Program-made: the position numbers and the translations under genes
Shown here: positions 48,229-57,473 of the stretch, one piece after another
How positions within the stretch are numbered: position 1 is the first letter of the stretch
Layout of the letters: every line of letters begins with the position of its first letter
The notes under the pieces: generated by a model
Database searches by the model: none
What the model saw: the letters and a program-made list of their open reading frames with translations, nothing else
What the model was told of the DNA's origin: nothing
Source of the DNA: JAICMB01 sp963795935
GTDB taxonomy: Bacteria > Acidobacteriota > Terriglobia > Bryobacterales > Bryobacteraceae
Assembly: GCA_963795935.1 (NCBI GenBank)
Contig: CAWCJO010000002.1
Location: 186,001 to 250,000 of the forward strand
DNA: 64,000 nucleotides
Reading direction: 5' to 3'

Positions 48229-49464
48229 ATGCATTTTCGTAAATGGAGTATCGTTGCGCTCCTGAGCGCCGGCATGGTGATTGCCTATATCGATCGCGCC
48301 AATCTTTCCGTGGTTCTTGCTACGCCCGAGGTTCGGGACGCATTTCATTTGAGCGATTCGGTCCGTGGTCTGCTGAACTCAGTTTTTTTCTGGAGCTATG
48401 CCCTCCTCCAAATTCCAGCCGGTTGGGTTGTGGACCGTTTCGGAGTGAAGCGCCCTTATGCTATCGGTTTTCTCTGTTGGACTCTGATTTCCGCTGCAAC
48501 GGGTATGGTGAACGGAGTCTCCGCGTTGATTGCCTTACGACTGTTGCTCGGTGCGGGAGAGTCGGTTAGCGCGCCGGCAAGCTTGCGTTGGATCCGTTGG
48601 AATTGTCCCGAAGAGCAGAGGGGTCTTGCGATTGGAATTTACATGGCGGGAACGAAAATTGGTTCGGCGATTGGCGTTCCAATTGCCGCCCTGCTAATCA
48701 CGGCATTTTCATGGCGCGCCATGTTCGTTATTTGCGGTCTCGCTGGTCTGGTTTGGTTGGCGGCGTGGCTATTGTTGGCGAATGACGAGGCATCCGTAAA
48801 ACCACCAATACTGAATGAACACCCTGCCGGCGCCCCGGGCTTCGCGGACTTGCTCACCAGCCGCGTGACATGGGGCATTTTGATTGGAACCTTTTCGTAC
48901 GGCTACTTTCTCTATTTTTGTGTGACCTGGCTACCGGCATATTTTGTCGAGTACCGGCACTTAGCCCTCGGTTCCATGGGGCTTTATACTCTCATGAGCT
49001 TCGGTGGCATGGCCATAGTCGCCATCCTGGCCGGGTCCCTGGCCGACGGAATGATCCGGCGCGGCACGGACCCGGCGCGCACGCGAAAAGGATTCACCAT
49101 CGCCGGCTTCGTCCTGGCCTCCACGGAGGTATTTGGAGCCCTCTCCAACTCCCAGACGCTTGCCTTGTTCTTTGCGGTTTTCTCACTCGCGGGGCTTGGT
49201 CTGGCAACGGCAAATTACTGGGCCCTCACGCAGACCCTAATCCCCGGCCGGGCCATGGGCCGCATAGCGGGTATCCAGAACTGCGCCTCCAACCTGGGAG
49301 GAGTCGCCGCTCCACTTCTGACGGGATGGCTGAAACAGACGAGCGGCGGATACCAGGCGCCGATGCAGGCCATTTGGATTGTCCTCCTCATTGGGGTCGC
49401 ATCCTATGCGTTCCTGGTAAAAGCCTCCGATCGATCCAAGCCACGGTCGCAAATCGCCGGCTGA
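48229..49464 (+). CDS. Major facilitator superfamily transporter, anion:cation symporter type
   Basis: The 411-residue protein has about 12 membrane segments and the family's hallmark start WSIVALLSAGMVIAYIDRAN, as in ACS-family carriers (hexuronate, galactonate and phthalate transporters). The loop 2-3 motif WVVDRFGVKRPYAIGF and ASLRWIRWNCPEEQRGLAIG are typical. It should import an organic anion across the inner membrane with protons. A gap of 256 bases separates it from the RidA gene, and no other gene intervenes, so it is probably part of the same pathway and takes up the carboxylate left after periplasmic processing. Confidence 0.92.
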   Translation: MHFRKWSIVALLSAGMVIAYIDRANLSVVLATPEVRDAFHLSDSVRGLLNSVFFWSYALLQIPAGWVVDRFGVKRPYAIGFLCWTLISAATGMVNGVSALIALRLLLGAGESVSAPASLRWIRWNCPEEQRGLAIGIYMAGTKIGSAIGVPIAALLITAFSWRAMFVICGLAGLVWLAAWLLLANDEASVKPPILNEHPAGAPGFADLLTSRVTWGILIGTFSYGYFLYFCVTWLPAYFVEYRHLALGSMGLYTLMSFGGMAIVAILAGSLADGMIRRGTDPARTRKGFTIAGFVLASTEVFGALSNSQTLALFFAVFSLAGLGLATANYWALTQTLIPGRAMGRIAGIQNCASNLGGVAAPLLTGWLKQTSGGYQAPMQAIWIVLLIGVASYAFLVKASDRSKPRSQIAG

Positions 49465-50137
49465 TGTCCGGGATTTCTGAAGCGAGTTTTGGGCGGGATT
49501 GTTTTGACCTGCCCCCTCGAACTGTGCCAGCCATAACTGAAGTATCCGAACCGTAGATCCCAAGTTACCCCGTTCGCGCCGGCCACGGCAGGCAGATCCA
49601 AACTGCAAGCTGCTAAGCAAAGCCTTGAATGTTGACTCGATTTCGATTCCGCTCACATTGTTCGCGCGGATGGGGAGGCCCCCGAACGTCTTCGACGACT
49701 TGCGGTCGATGCGATCTGCTGCCGCCGGCGGCTACGGATGTCGAGTGGAGGCGCCGGATGACCAGAGAATGTTTTTGGGCCATCTGCTCTCCGGGCTAAC
49801 AGGCGGTGCAACAAGGGAGTGCAGGACCGGAGCGACGGTGATTTCTAAATGCCTTAGGGCGTGTACCCCGAGCGTGCAGCGCGCGCTTGTCGCCCCCGCG
49901 CGGGACACCTGGATTGAAACGCTTGCCTCGCCAATTTCGATACATGCCGGATGGCGGCACATGAAGAAAGGAATCGGCGTATCGTCTTCCTCGGCCCGGT
50001 TTCGATGGCCGCCGCTGTTACGTACGGGACGCTTCCAAAGCGACCTCGCTTTCGCGGCTCGCCCAATTGTTCTGCTGGGCTGCGGCGACTGACAATACCA
50101 AGTGGTAATCTTCGATGTGACGAGGACTTATTAACCG
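49465..50137. other. Gene-free stretch with a CRISPR-repeat-like sequence
   Basis: No convincing protein is encoded on either strand between the MFS gene and the small frames at 50138. The only notable element is the 32-base sequence at 49889-49920. No second copy follows at spacer distance, and no cas gene is in the window. Confidence 0.45.
49889..49920 (+). repeat. Solitary 32-base sequence resembling a type I-C CRISPR repeat
   Basis: The stretch begins GTCGCCCCCGCGCGGG and ends TGGATTGAAAC, the start and end of many type I-C repeats, and has exactly their length of 32 bases. The stem is partly spoiled (GGGACACC instead of GGGxGCG). It occurs once, so it is not an array; it may be a relic or a chance match. 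Confidence 0.35.
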
Positions 50138-50435
50138 ATGGCGGAGAACTTCTCGAAATGGAGCGAACAGCAGCTCATTGGTGTGCTCCACGACAGCCCA
50201 TCGCTACGCCCGTCAGCGCGAGGGCTGGCGCGGCGAATCGGCGAGTTGCTGCGTCGCCTGGGTGAACGTGTTCTCTAGAACTGAACCAGGGAATGGAACG
50301 CCTGAACGAATCGAGCACTCGTTTTGTGAGCGAGACAAATCGTCTGACCTTGCGAATGTTCTGCTCACAATCGTATGCGTAATGCTCGCCGCTGTGGGCG
50401 TCGGGGTTGCTGTCGTACAGCTACTGAGGAAGTAA
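50138..50435 (+). pseudogene. Small coiled-coil/membrane protein in three frames
   Basis: A 46-residue frame from the ATG at 50138 (MAENFSKWSEQQLIGVLHDS, then RPSARGLARRIGELLRRLGE) ends at 50278. Shifting frame gives ELNQGMERLNESSTRFVSET (to about 50345), and shifting again gives DLANVLLTIVCVMLAAVGVG and QLLRK* to 50435. Together they form one plausible protein of about 95 residues with an amphipathic helix, a short coiled coil and a C-terminal membrane anchor. Each piece is too short to be sure. Either a broken gene with two lesions, or two unrelated small genes. Confidence 0.4.
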
Positions 50436-50471
50436 AGGCGCACGGAACTCTGCGCCGAGGTGGGTAATCCT

Positions 50472-51362
50472 ATGAATAGACGGGAATTGCTGGTGGGCAC
50501 TCTGACATCCGGAGCGCTCTGTACACTAACTTCGGCCGAGGCTGCTGAATCCGCTCTCTTGCCGTGCATCAATCAGCAGACCACGTTAGATGCCGGATTT
50601 GAGGCCGAATGCGCCGCGTACGCGGCTGCCGGTTTTCGACGCGTGGAGCTATGGTTTCCAAAACTCAGGAAGCTGGGGCTGTCGCCCGCTGCGGTTACTG
50701 CGACGCTCCGAAGCGCCGGGCTCACTCCCATTTCCGCGTGCAGTTCCGACAGCAGACTTACATACCCCAAGGAAGAGTTCGACGGGCATCTACCCGAAAT
50801 CGATTCCAACCTGGAGCTTGCGCAGTCGCTTGCTGTGCCCAGATACGTGGTTACTTCATCGGCCCCCAAAGATCTCCGGCCAGATGATTACAAAATAGCG
50901 GCGGAGCGGCTCCAGATCGTTGCCGAGCTGGCGTCACGCTACAAGGTCAGAATCGCCCTTGAGTTCATTGCGGGATCGAAACTGATTGGATGCCTCCCAA
51001 CGGCGCTTTCGGTTATCCGCTCCGCGGGAAACCGAAACGCGGGCGTCTGCCTGGACACCTTCCATTTCTTTGTCGGCTCGAGCAAAACCGAGGATTTGAG
51101 CGAATTGAAGCCAGGCGAAATCGAGCACGTGCATTTTCATGATGTGCCGGATTCGATTCCGCGCGAAAGGTTAAGGGACACGGACAGGCTGCCGCCCGGC
51201 GAAGGGTCGCTTCCTCTGGCCATTGTCACCGGCGCACTGCGGCGGATTGGTTATCGGGGCGCCCTGAGCGTGGAGTTGTTTGGAGAGTCGTTTCACACTG
51301 GCGACCCCAAGCTGGTCGCAGAGCGCTGCTACCGTGCTGTTCGGCGGTACACGGCCGTTTGA
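50472..51362 (+). CDS. Tat-exported sugar phosphate isomerase/epimerase-like TIM barrel
   Basis: This has 296 residues from the ATG at 50472 with AGGTGGG upstream. It starts MNRRELLVGTLTSGALCTLT, a twin-arginine leader. The barrel shows GFRRVELWFPKLRKLGL, the Glu in IALEFIAGSKLIGCL, AGVCLDTFHFFVGSS, HVHFHDVPD and GYRGALSVELFGES. The Glu, Asp, His and Glu in these segments are the usual metal site of xylose-isomerase-like enzymes. It is distinct from the 41473 gene in sequence. A 1-kb gap separates it from the MFS carrier, so membership of the cluster is likely but not certain. It converges on the ADOP permease gene. Confidence 0.87.
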   Translation: MNRRELLVGTLTSGALCTLTSAEAAESALLPCINQQTTLDAGFEAECAAYAAAGFRRVELWFPKLRKLGLSPAAVTATLRSAGLTPISACSSDSRLTYPKEEFDGHLPEIDSNLELAQSLAVPRYVVTSSAPKDLRPDDYKIAAERLQIVAELASRYKVRIALEFIAGSKLIGCLPTALSVIRSAGNRNAGVCLDTFHFFVGSSKTEDLSELKPGEIEHVHFHDVPDSIPRERLRDTDRLPPGEGSLPLAIVTGALRRIGYRGALSVELFGESFHTGDPKLVAERCYRAVRRYTAV

Positions 51363-51444
51363 TCTCCTGCATCAACAGTTCTACGAACTGCAAGCATGTC
51401 TCCCGCGAGAACAGTGCGGCGGATGGGTGGAGCGCTGTCCAGGT

Positions 51445-54054
51445 TCACTCGTAGCGCAGGGCAGTCATCGGATCCACTCGCAGCGCCCGAACGGCGGGCG
51501 GGATAGTGGCGAGCAGCGCGACGGCGCCGAGGACGGCAACCACGGCCAGGAAGGCCGCTGGATCGGAGGGGCTGAGACCGGGAACCAGGAACATCGCGAG
51601 CGGGCGGGTCGCAAAAAAGGCGAGCGCGAGGCCGACGATCATTCCCGCGCCGGCCAGCGCGAAGCTGTAGCGGCACACGATGCCGAGGATGCTGGCGGGT
51701 GTGGCTCCGAGCGCCACTCGCAGGCCAATCTCGCGGGTGCGGCGCGAGATTGCATATAAGACGATTCCATACAGCCCGATTGCGGCCAGCGCCAGACTGA
51801 GCACTCCCATGGCGCCGAGCATCGCGGCCCCGGCCTGGCTGGGAAGGAGCGCTAATCCGAGCGACTGGATCATCGGCTTGGTCTCGATCGCGGCGCTGGG
51901 ATCGAGGCGGCCTAAGAGGTCCGTGACGGGCTTTACCTGAGGCGAGGGCGAGCCGTAGGCTCGGACGATGAAGTTTAGATCCACGGGCTCGTCGTAGAAA
52001 AAGTACGGTTCATACAGGGCCAGGCGCTGTTTCTCTCCGAGAGTGAAATACTTGCTGTCCTTCACCAGGCCGACCACCAGCATCGTTCGAATCGAGATGG
52101 GGTTAAGGATTGTGATCGTGTGGCCAAGGGGACTTCTGTTTCCAAACACGGTTCGCGCGAACGTCTCGTTCACGATCGCGACGGGCTGCGATCCTTTCCG
52201 GTCCCGAACGGAAAACTCGCGGCCGCGCAGCAGGGGAATCCCAATAGCGCGGAAATAGTCGGGGCTAACATTGATGCATTCGTACGATACGCGCATGGGA
52301 GTTGGGGACAGATCCGTCGACAAGTCGAGTTGCGTATGGCAGTTGTCGTTGAGAGGAACGCGACGAGTGATCGCCGCCGCCTCGACGCCCGGCAGCGCTC
52401 GCAGGCGGCCGAGCGCGTTTTCGACGAAGGCACTCTGTTTCACCCGGTCCTTGTAATGCCCAGGCGCCAGACGCATATACGCCCAGATCGTATGGTGGGT
52501 GTCGAACCCGGGATTCATGGAAGTGGCCCGGAGCAGATTATGTATGAAAAGAAAACCGGTGGCGAGCAACATGATGGAGACGGCCAATTGACCGGCCACA
52601 AGCGCGCTGCGAAGGCCCCAGGATCGCTCGGTCTGGCGTTGGCCGCTTTTTAAGGCTTGGTTCACGTCCTTTTGAACCGCTTTGAGCGCGGGCATGAGGC
52701 CGGAGATCAGGGCGCTCAAGATTGCGACGAGCGCGCAATACAGAAAGAGGCGCCAATCGGGCGTCATCACGAGCTGAATGGGAATCGGCAGAGGCAGACG
52801 CAGTTTGCCGACGAGATCCGCGCACACGATGTCGATCAGCAATCCCGCAATAGCTCCCAACACGGCGAGCAACATGCTCTCGGCGAGCAGATGCCGGACG
52901 ATGCGCATTCTGCTTGCTCCGAGAGAAAGACGGATGGCCAGCTCCTGGGAACGGCTGGCTGCGCGCGCGAGCAGCAGGCTCGCCACGTTGGCGCACGCGA
53001 TCAGGAGCACGAGTCCGACCACGATGAGGAGCATTCCGAAGAACGCCAGAACCGGCCCCATCATGTCGCCTGCGAGGACGTCCATGCCGGTCACGCCGGT
53101 GATTCGCACTTGCGCGGCTCGCTTCCACCCTTCCTTGGGATAAACGTGGTCCAATTGCTGAAAAACGCTCTGGAGCCGCGTGCGGGCCGCGGCCATGCTC
53201 ATGCCCTTCGGCAGACGCGCATAGAACTGGACGAAGTCGTCGTCGTGGACGGCGGGGACGTAAATTTCGGGGGAAAAACCGAAGCCGACGATAGTCCGGT
53301 GATTGGCTGGAAGGACGCCTACGACTGTGTACAGCCGCCCGTCGAGAACGATCTTGCGGCCGAGAACGGAGCGATCGGCCAGGAAGCGGCCGCGCCACAG
53401 ACGATCCGACAGAACGGCGGTGTCCGTTTCACCGGGGGCGATGCCGCGGCCAAGATGAAAAGGTACGCCAAGCACGCCGAAGTAGTCGTCCGTCACGAGG
53501 CCCGCGTACAGGCGGCTCGTTCGGCCGCCATCTCGCCAATTCACTTCGTGCTCCGGATTTATTCCGGCCATGCCATCGAAGATGTGCGAGTTGCGCAGGA
53601 ATTTGTAGTCCGTAATCGAAGATGCGCTGTTGCCTCCTTCCCAGATTGCAATCAAGGAGGACGCATCGCGGCAGGAAGGCAAGCTGAACAGGAAGCTGCT
53701 GGTGAGGCTGAAAATCGTGGTGTTCGCGCCGATGCCAAGCGCCAGGCAAAAAATGGCCGTCAATGAGAAAGCGGGATTGCGCCGCAGCGCGCGGGCGGAG
53801 TAACGCAGATCGGAGGACAGATCCTGGAGCCAGCGAAGCTGCCACACGCCATGCGTATCTTCGGCAACCCTGGTCCGTGAGCCGAATTCGCGCCCTGCGC
53901 GCGCGAGGGCCTCCTTACGCGGGACGCCCGTTTCCTGCAGCTCCGCAGCGCGGCATTCGATGTGAAATTGCATTTCGTCGCTGAGCTCGGAATGGAAGCG
54001 CGAGCGGCTCGCTAGATAACATAACCGGCGCCAGAGTTCTTTTTGGATAGCCAT
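51445..54054 (-). CDS. ADOP-type ABC transporter permease (FtsX/MacB family)
   Basis: The 869-residue protein has an N-terminal helical region (DEMQFHIECRAAELQETGVP) typical of the acidobacterial duplicated orphan permeases. Two FtsX/MacB units follow: a MacB periplasmic core (about 100-290), three membrane segments around LVLLIACANVASLLLARAAS, a second core (about 480-740), and three final segments with SRRTREIGLRVALGATPASI. It ends in DPMTALRYE as usual. No ATPase gene is adjacent, also usual for the family. These permeases are thought to export peptides or drugs or act in envelope stress. A PadR regulator lies 12 bases upstream and is cotranscribed. Confidence 0.95.
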   Translation of the reverse strand: MAIQKELWRRLCYLASRSRFHSELSDEMQFHIECRAAELQETGVPRKEALARAGREFGSRTRVAEDTHGVWQLRWLQDLSSDLRYSARALRRNPAFSLTAIFCLALGIGANTTIFSLTSSFLFSLPSCRDASSLIAIWEGGNSASSITDYKFLRNSHIFDGMAGINPEHEVNWRDGGRTSRLYAGLVTDDYFGVLGVPFHLGRGIAPGETDTAVLSDRLWRGRFLADRSVLGRKIVLDGRLYTVVGVLPANHRTIVGFGFSPEIYVPAVHDDDFVQFYARLPKGMSMAAARTRLQSVFQQLDHVYPKEGWKRAAQVRITGVTGMDVLAGDMMGPVLAFFGMLLIVVGLVLLIACANVASLLLARAASRSQELAIRLSLGASRMRIVRHLLAESMLLAVLGAIAGLLIDIVCADLVGKLRLPLPIPIQLVMTPDWRLFLYCALVAILSALISGLMPALKAVQKDVNQALKSGQRQTERSWGLRSALVAGQLAVSIMLLATGFLFIHNLLRATSMNPGFDTHHTIWAYMRLAPGHYKDRVKQSAFVENALGRLRALPGVEAAAITRRVPLNDNCHTQLDLSTDLSPTPMRVSYECINVSPDYFRAIGIPLLRGREFSVRDRKGSQPVAIVNETFARTVFGNRSPLGHTITILNPISIRTMLVVGLVKDSKYFTLGEKQRLALYEPYFFYDEPVDLNFIVRAYGSPSPQVKPVTDLLGRLDPSAAIETKPMIQSLGLALLPSQAGAAMLGAMGVLSLALAAIGLYGIVLYAISRRTREIGLRVALGATPASILGIVCRYSFALAGAGMIVGLALAFFATRPLAMFLVPGLSPSDPAAFLAVVAVLGAVALLATIPPAVRALRVDPMTALRYE

Positions 54055-54066
54055 TGCATTTCCCTC

Positions 54067-54396
54067 TTAGGCGGTCTTCATCACCAACTGGATGGCGGCC
54101 ACCAGCTTGTTGAATGCGCCGGCTTCGGCGGCGAGCTGTTTCCGCCCATCCTTCGTGAGGCTGTAGAAACGGGCTTTGCGCTGGGTCTCCGAGATTCCCC
54201 ACTCGGCGCGCACCCAGCCTTTGAGCAACATGCGATTTAATGCCGGATAAAGCGAGCCTTCCTCGACATCGAGAACGTCCTCCGAACATTGCTTGATCAA
54301 CCGCGCGATAGCGTACCCGTGCAGCGGCCCGGATGCCAGCGTCCGCAAGATCAACAGGTATAGGGTGCCGGGGAGTAATTGTGGCGATTCGCTCAT
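54067..54396 (-). CDS. PadR-family transcription regulator
   Basis: This has 109 residues from the ATG at 54396, with GGGA six bases upstream; a TTG at 54408 is an alternative. The winged-helix domain has LLPGTLYLLILRTLASGPLH, GYAIARLIKQ, the recognition-region DVEEGSLYPALNRML, and the wing RKARFYSLTKDGRKQL. This short form (about 110 residues) is the type that accompanies ADOP permeases in Acidobacteriota. Its stop lies 12 bases before the permease start, so it most likely represses its own operon. Confidence 0.95.
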   Translation of the reverse strand: MSESPQLLPGTLYLLILRTLASGPLHGYAIARLIKQCSEDVLDVEEGSLYPALNRMLLKGWVRAEWGISETQRKARFYSLTKDGRKQLAAEAGAFNKLVAAIQLVMKTA

Positions 54397-54408
54397 ACCT
54401 TGTCCCAA

Positions 54409-54882
54409 CTATGCATCATCTGGCCAAGTATACGCAAGTCCGGTTGTGGAAGTTCCTCAAACGAGCATCGGGATTCGTAGTACCTCAAGCGGCGTCGTTC
54501 GGCATTCGGTAGCGCAAGCACAACCGCGTATGGAGCGGATGAGATGGACGGCTGTATACATGAAGGCGCCGAAAGGCTTATCGGCTTCGTCGAGGAACTG
54601 CCGGGCGCAAACCCGCAAGGGGAAACTCTTGAAGAGGCTCGCCCGAATGTGGGGAAAGCCGGGACCATGGGTCTTGGATGAAGACCGCGAGTTCTCCGTG
54701 CAATCGCTACGCGCGACAGCGAAAACGGATTCGAACTCTAGTGAGCGGAGAACGGCGGCCAACGTCTGCCAACTCCTCGTGCCAAGCTTCGCGAGGACGC
54801 GCCGCAAAGAGACAGGCGCCGCGATGCAGTCGTCGTACTCCGGCGCGCGCTGGTTGTAATACGCTCTTTTGGATTGGTTCAC
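54409..54882 (-). pseudogene. Decayed class I SAM-dependent methyltransferase
   Basis: The minus strand begins at 54882 with NQSKRAYYNQRAPEYDD, the usual opening of a methyltransferase group. Changing frames then give FAARPREAWHEELADV and LAAVLRSLEFESVF, which match the segment before the SAM-binding VLDVACGTG loop. The loop itself is lost. Later pieces (LFKSFPLRVCARQFLDEADK, then LRYYESRCSFEEL) fit the C-terminal part. At least three frameshifts and an internal deletion are needed. It lies just upstream of the PadR gene on the same strand. Confidence 0.55.
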
Positions 54883-55583
54883 GGATGCACCGGTCTTATG
54901 TTACACGCGGGTCATGGGGATCTTCACGCCGGCCAGCGGCGCCGCTGGGCAAATGTAAAGGCGTCGATACGACAGCGGAATGGCTTTTGTTAAAGACGCG
55001 GTCGCGTTAAAACGTGCGATGTCGGTCACGGCCGCCTACTCCGCAGGAGGAGCAGCTCGAGCCCCGGCGGGAGCAGTATAGGCGGCATAAACACTCGAAC
55101 TCCGGACGTAGTCCCAGGCGTCACCGGAATCATTTTCAGGTTTCCGCCAATGTGCCATCGACCAATCCGGGGACGTTTCAGTGGGCGCAGTTGTTTGATG
55201 AGGCACAGTCAACAAACTCCCGAGCGATGACTCGAAGCCAAGGGGCGACAGCGAGGCGCACGAACGGCGGTGCCGCATCGCCACTCGAAGCAACGATCGG
55301 TTGCAAATAGAGATGCTGCGTGAGCAGTTTGGAAACCACTTGGTTCTGGCACATACTGGAGAGTCGGGATTTTGAAAGCGGGATGCACAATTCCAAACCC
55401 ACAGCGTGCGCCGCTTCCTCTCTACCGCCGGCAAGAAGCGCAAGATTGCGTCTTCGAAAAACGAAGCCGGCGACCGCTTCTACCGCAGGGCCAAATAGAA
55501 ACGCCCGCCTGCCCCCGTCCCAGCCGGGCAGTCGCGATCAAGCTCATCTGGAGTATTCTGGAAAATCGAGAACTGATAGGCGC
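54883..55583. other. 0.7-kb intergenic region with a possible DUF3489 remnant
   Basis: Most of the stretch has no readable gene. At about 55376-55498 (+) one frame reads KRDAQFQTHSVRRFLSTAGK and NEAGDRFYRRAK before a stop. This resembles the end of DUF3489 proteins (WQxHSVRGFLSxxxKK...RxYRI). In-frame stops upstream show it is only a fragment. No promoter for the following acetamidase gene is evident. Confidence 0.4.
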
Positions 55584-56666
55584 ATGGCGATGAAAGATTT
55601 TCTCAAGAGACGCGCGGCCCAGCTCGGCGCTGCTCTGACAAACGCCGCTGGGCTGCTCGTCGTCGGCATTTCCGTCTGCTTCGTCGTGCAGGCCGCGATT
55701 TACGAGATTTACCCCGATCGCCATTCGCGCACCTTCTCCGCGAATGAGACGCCGGTTCTTCGCATTCATTCCGGCGACACGGTCGTGACCAAGACCTGGG
55801 ATTCCGGCGGTCAGGATGAGAAAGGCGTGCGGCATCTTCATCAGCCCTATATTTATCCGGAAACGGGCAACCCTCTCATGGGGCCGTTCTACATTGAGGA
55901 AGCGGAGCGCGGCGATGCGCTCGAGGTACATCTCGACAAAGTACGGCTCAACCGCAACTGGGGATATACCTCGTACCGGCTCAGTCCCGACATTCTGACC
56001 TCCGGGGCGGCCGAACAGCTTTACAAGAACTTCTACAAGATGGAAGCGGTCCGGCCGGGAAGCGCGAATCTCATCCCCTGGGACCTCGATTTGAAGCGCA
56101 ATGTTGCGAATCCCCGTCTCCTTTCGAGTTCAGGTTTCAAATTCGATCTGCCGGTCAAGCCGATGCTGGGCTGCATCGGCGTTGCCACGCCCGGGGATGA
56201 GGTGCTCACCTCCGGCCCCGCAGGATCGTACGGCGGCAACATGGACTACAATGACATCGTCGAAGGCGCCACGCTCGATTTTCCCGTTTACCACAAGGGC
56301 GCCTATTTCTATCTGGGCGACGGGCATGCCATGCAGGGCGACGGCGAAGGGCTCGGCACCGGTATTGAAACTTCCCTGGACGTTCAGTTCACGGTGCGAG
56401 TTCTCAAGGACGAGAACCTCACTAACCCGAGACTGGTCAATGACGAATACCTCATCTCGATTGCAAGCCAGCCCGAATTCCACAGCAGCATGGATTTTGG
56501 CGTGCGCGCCGCCAACGCCGATATGCTGCGCTGGCTCACCACCGAATACAAGCTAACGCAACCGGAGGCAAATCTGCTCCTCGGCACGGTCGTACAGCAT
56601 AAGATCGTGACCTACTTCGGGACCATCGCGACGCTCATTCCGCGGAAATATCTCGACAGGAAATGA
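55584..56666 (+). CDS. Acetamidase/formamidase family protein, membrane-anchored or exported
   Basis: This has 360 residues from the ATG at 55584 (a second ATG follows at 55590). The N-terminus contains one hydrophobic helix (about 18-38) that acts as a signal or anchor. The mature part follows the FmdA/AmdA fold: VLRIHSGDTVVTKTWDSGG, NPLMGPFYIEEAERGDALEV, the conserved PMLGCIGVATPG and GGNMDYNDIVEGATLDFPVY, and FYLGDGHAMQGDGEGLGTGI, which holds the metal-site residues. Members hydrolyse small amides to ammonia and an acid. The exported form is common in Acidobacteriota, with unknown substrate. It stands alone between decayed regions. Confidence 0.9.
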   Translation: MAMKDFLKRRAAQLGAALTNAAGLLVVGISVCFVVQAAIYEIYPDRHSRTFSANETPVLRIHSGDTVVTKTWDSGGQDEKGVRHLHQPYIYPETGNPLMGPFYIEEAERGDALEVHLDKVRLNRNWGYTSYRLSPDILTSGAAEQLYKNFYKMEAVRPGSANLIPWDLDLKRNVANPRLLSSSGFKFDLPVKPMLGCIGVATPGDEVLTSGPAGSYGGNMDYNDIVEGATLDFPVYHKGAYFYLGDGHAMQGDGEGLGTGIETSLDVQFTVRVLKDENLTNPRLVNDEYLISIASQPEFHSSMDFGVRAANADMLRWLTTEYKLTQPEANLLLGTVVQHKIVTYFGTIATLIPRKYLDRK

Positions 56667-57473
56667 CGCTCGCCCGCGAGCGCAGCAGCCCGTATTGGAA
56701 TAGTTCTGCAATCAGTTCGGCAGTACGATTCCTCTCGTTCCAGGAAGCTGCAATGCAGTTACCGTGCTCGTCAGCACCGATTCCGAGGAATTTGTACGCG
56801 ATAACTGGATCGCGCCGGACGGTTCAAAGCGCTCGCGATTCGACTGAATCGCGGCAGAGCTTTCGCTTTGCGCCGCACCCCTCTCAACTCTCACCAAACC
56901 CGCAATTTCCGGCCATTTTGAACAACTCAGCGATAACCAACGGACCGGGAGAATTTGTCATTCAAAGCGACTGCCTCCGCAGGCGCGAACGAGTTCAAAC
57001 GGTTCTCATGAGACCGAGAAAAGATTTATTGAACCCGAAATAACTCAGCCATGAAACGCGCTTTCATTGGCCTTTTGGAATTGTTTCGGGCTCTATAAAA
57101 GGGCGATCCGCTGTTGTTTTTTCGAGGCCGAGTAATATTAACAGAGATTAAGAGGCTGCGTCTTCAGTAACCTACAAGGAAAATGGTGCTTCAACGCTGC
57201 GCACCAAGGGCTGCGCGACATCTTCCACACCCTCGCGCGCCCGTGAGTGGTCCCCATGAAGTACGATTTCGATTCGTCGTTCCAACAACTTAGCTGCTCG
57301 AATTAACGGCGGCGTTGCCGAATTGATCGCTGCGAAACTCAAAAACCCGATACGAGACGCCGCGCGCGAGCGCCGAGTTAGTTCTAGGCGCCAGGATGGC
57401 ATGGCGGACCCAACGGTCCGGAATGCCTCCCCAGCCTGCGCCGCCACGGCGCAGAAAGGCAATAAATTCATGA
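56667..57473. other. 0.8-kb gene-free region before the phage remnant
   Basis: No coding frame with recognisable content. An imperfect inverted repeat, GAACCCGAAA (near 57032) with TTTCGGGCTC (near 57086), spans the middle. The base composition between about 56900 and 57150 is more AT-rich than the flanks, as might be expected of acquired DNA. No attachment site could be identified. Confidence 0.4.

Noticed and set aside
49889..50137. A CRISPR array starting at 49889
   Set aside because: Only one repeat-like unit is found; no second copy at 60-75 bases, no leader and no cas genes.
52657..53766. Plus-strand frame of 369 codons inside the ADOP permease
   Set aside because: Composition rich in His, Gln, Asp and Arg as usual for antisense translation; the minus-strand permease is full length.
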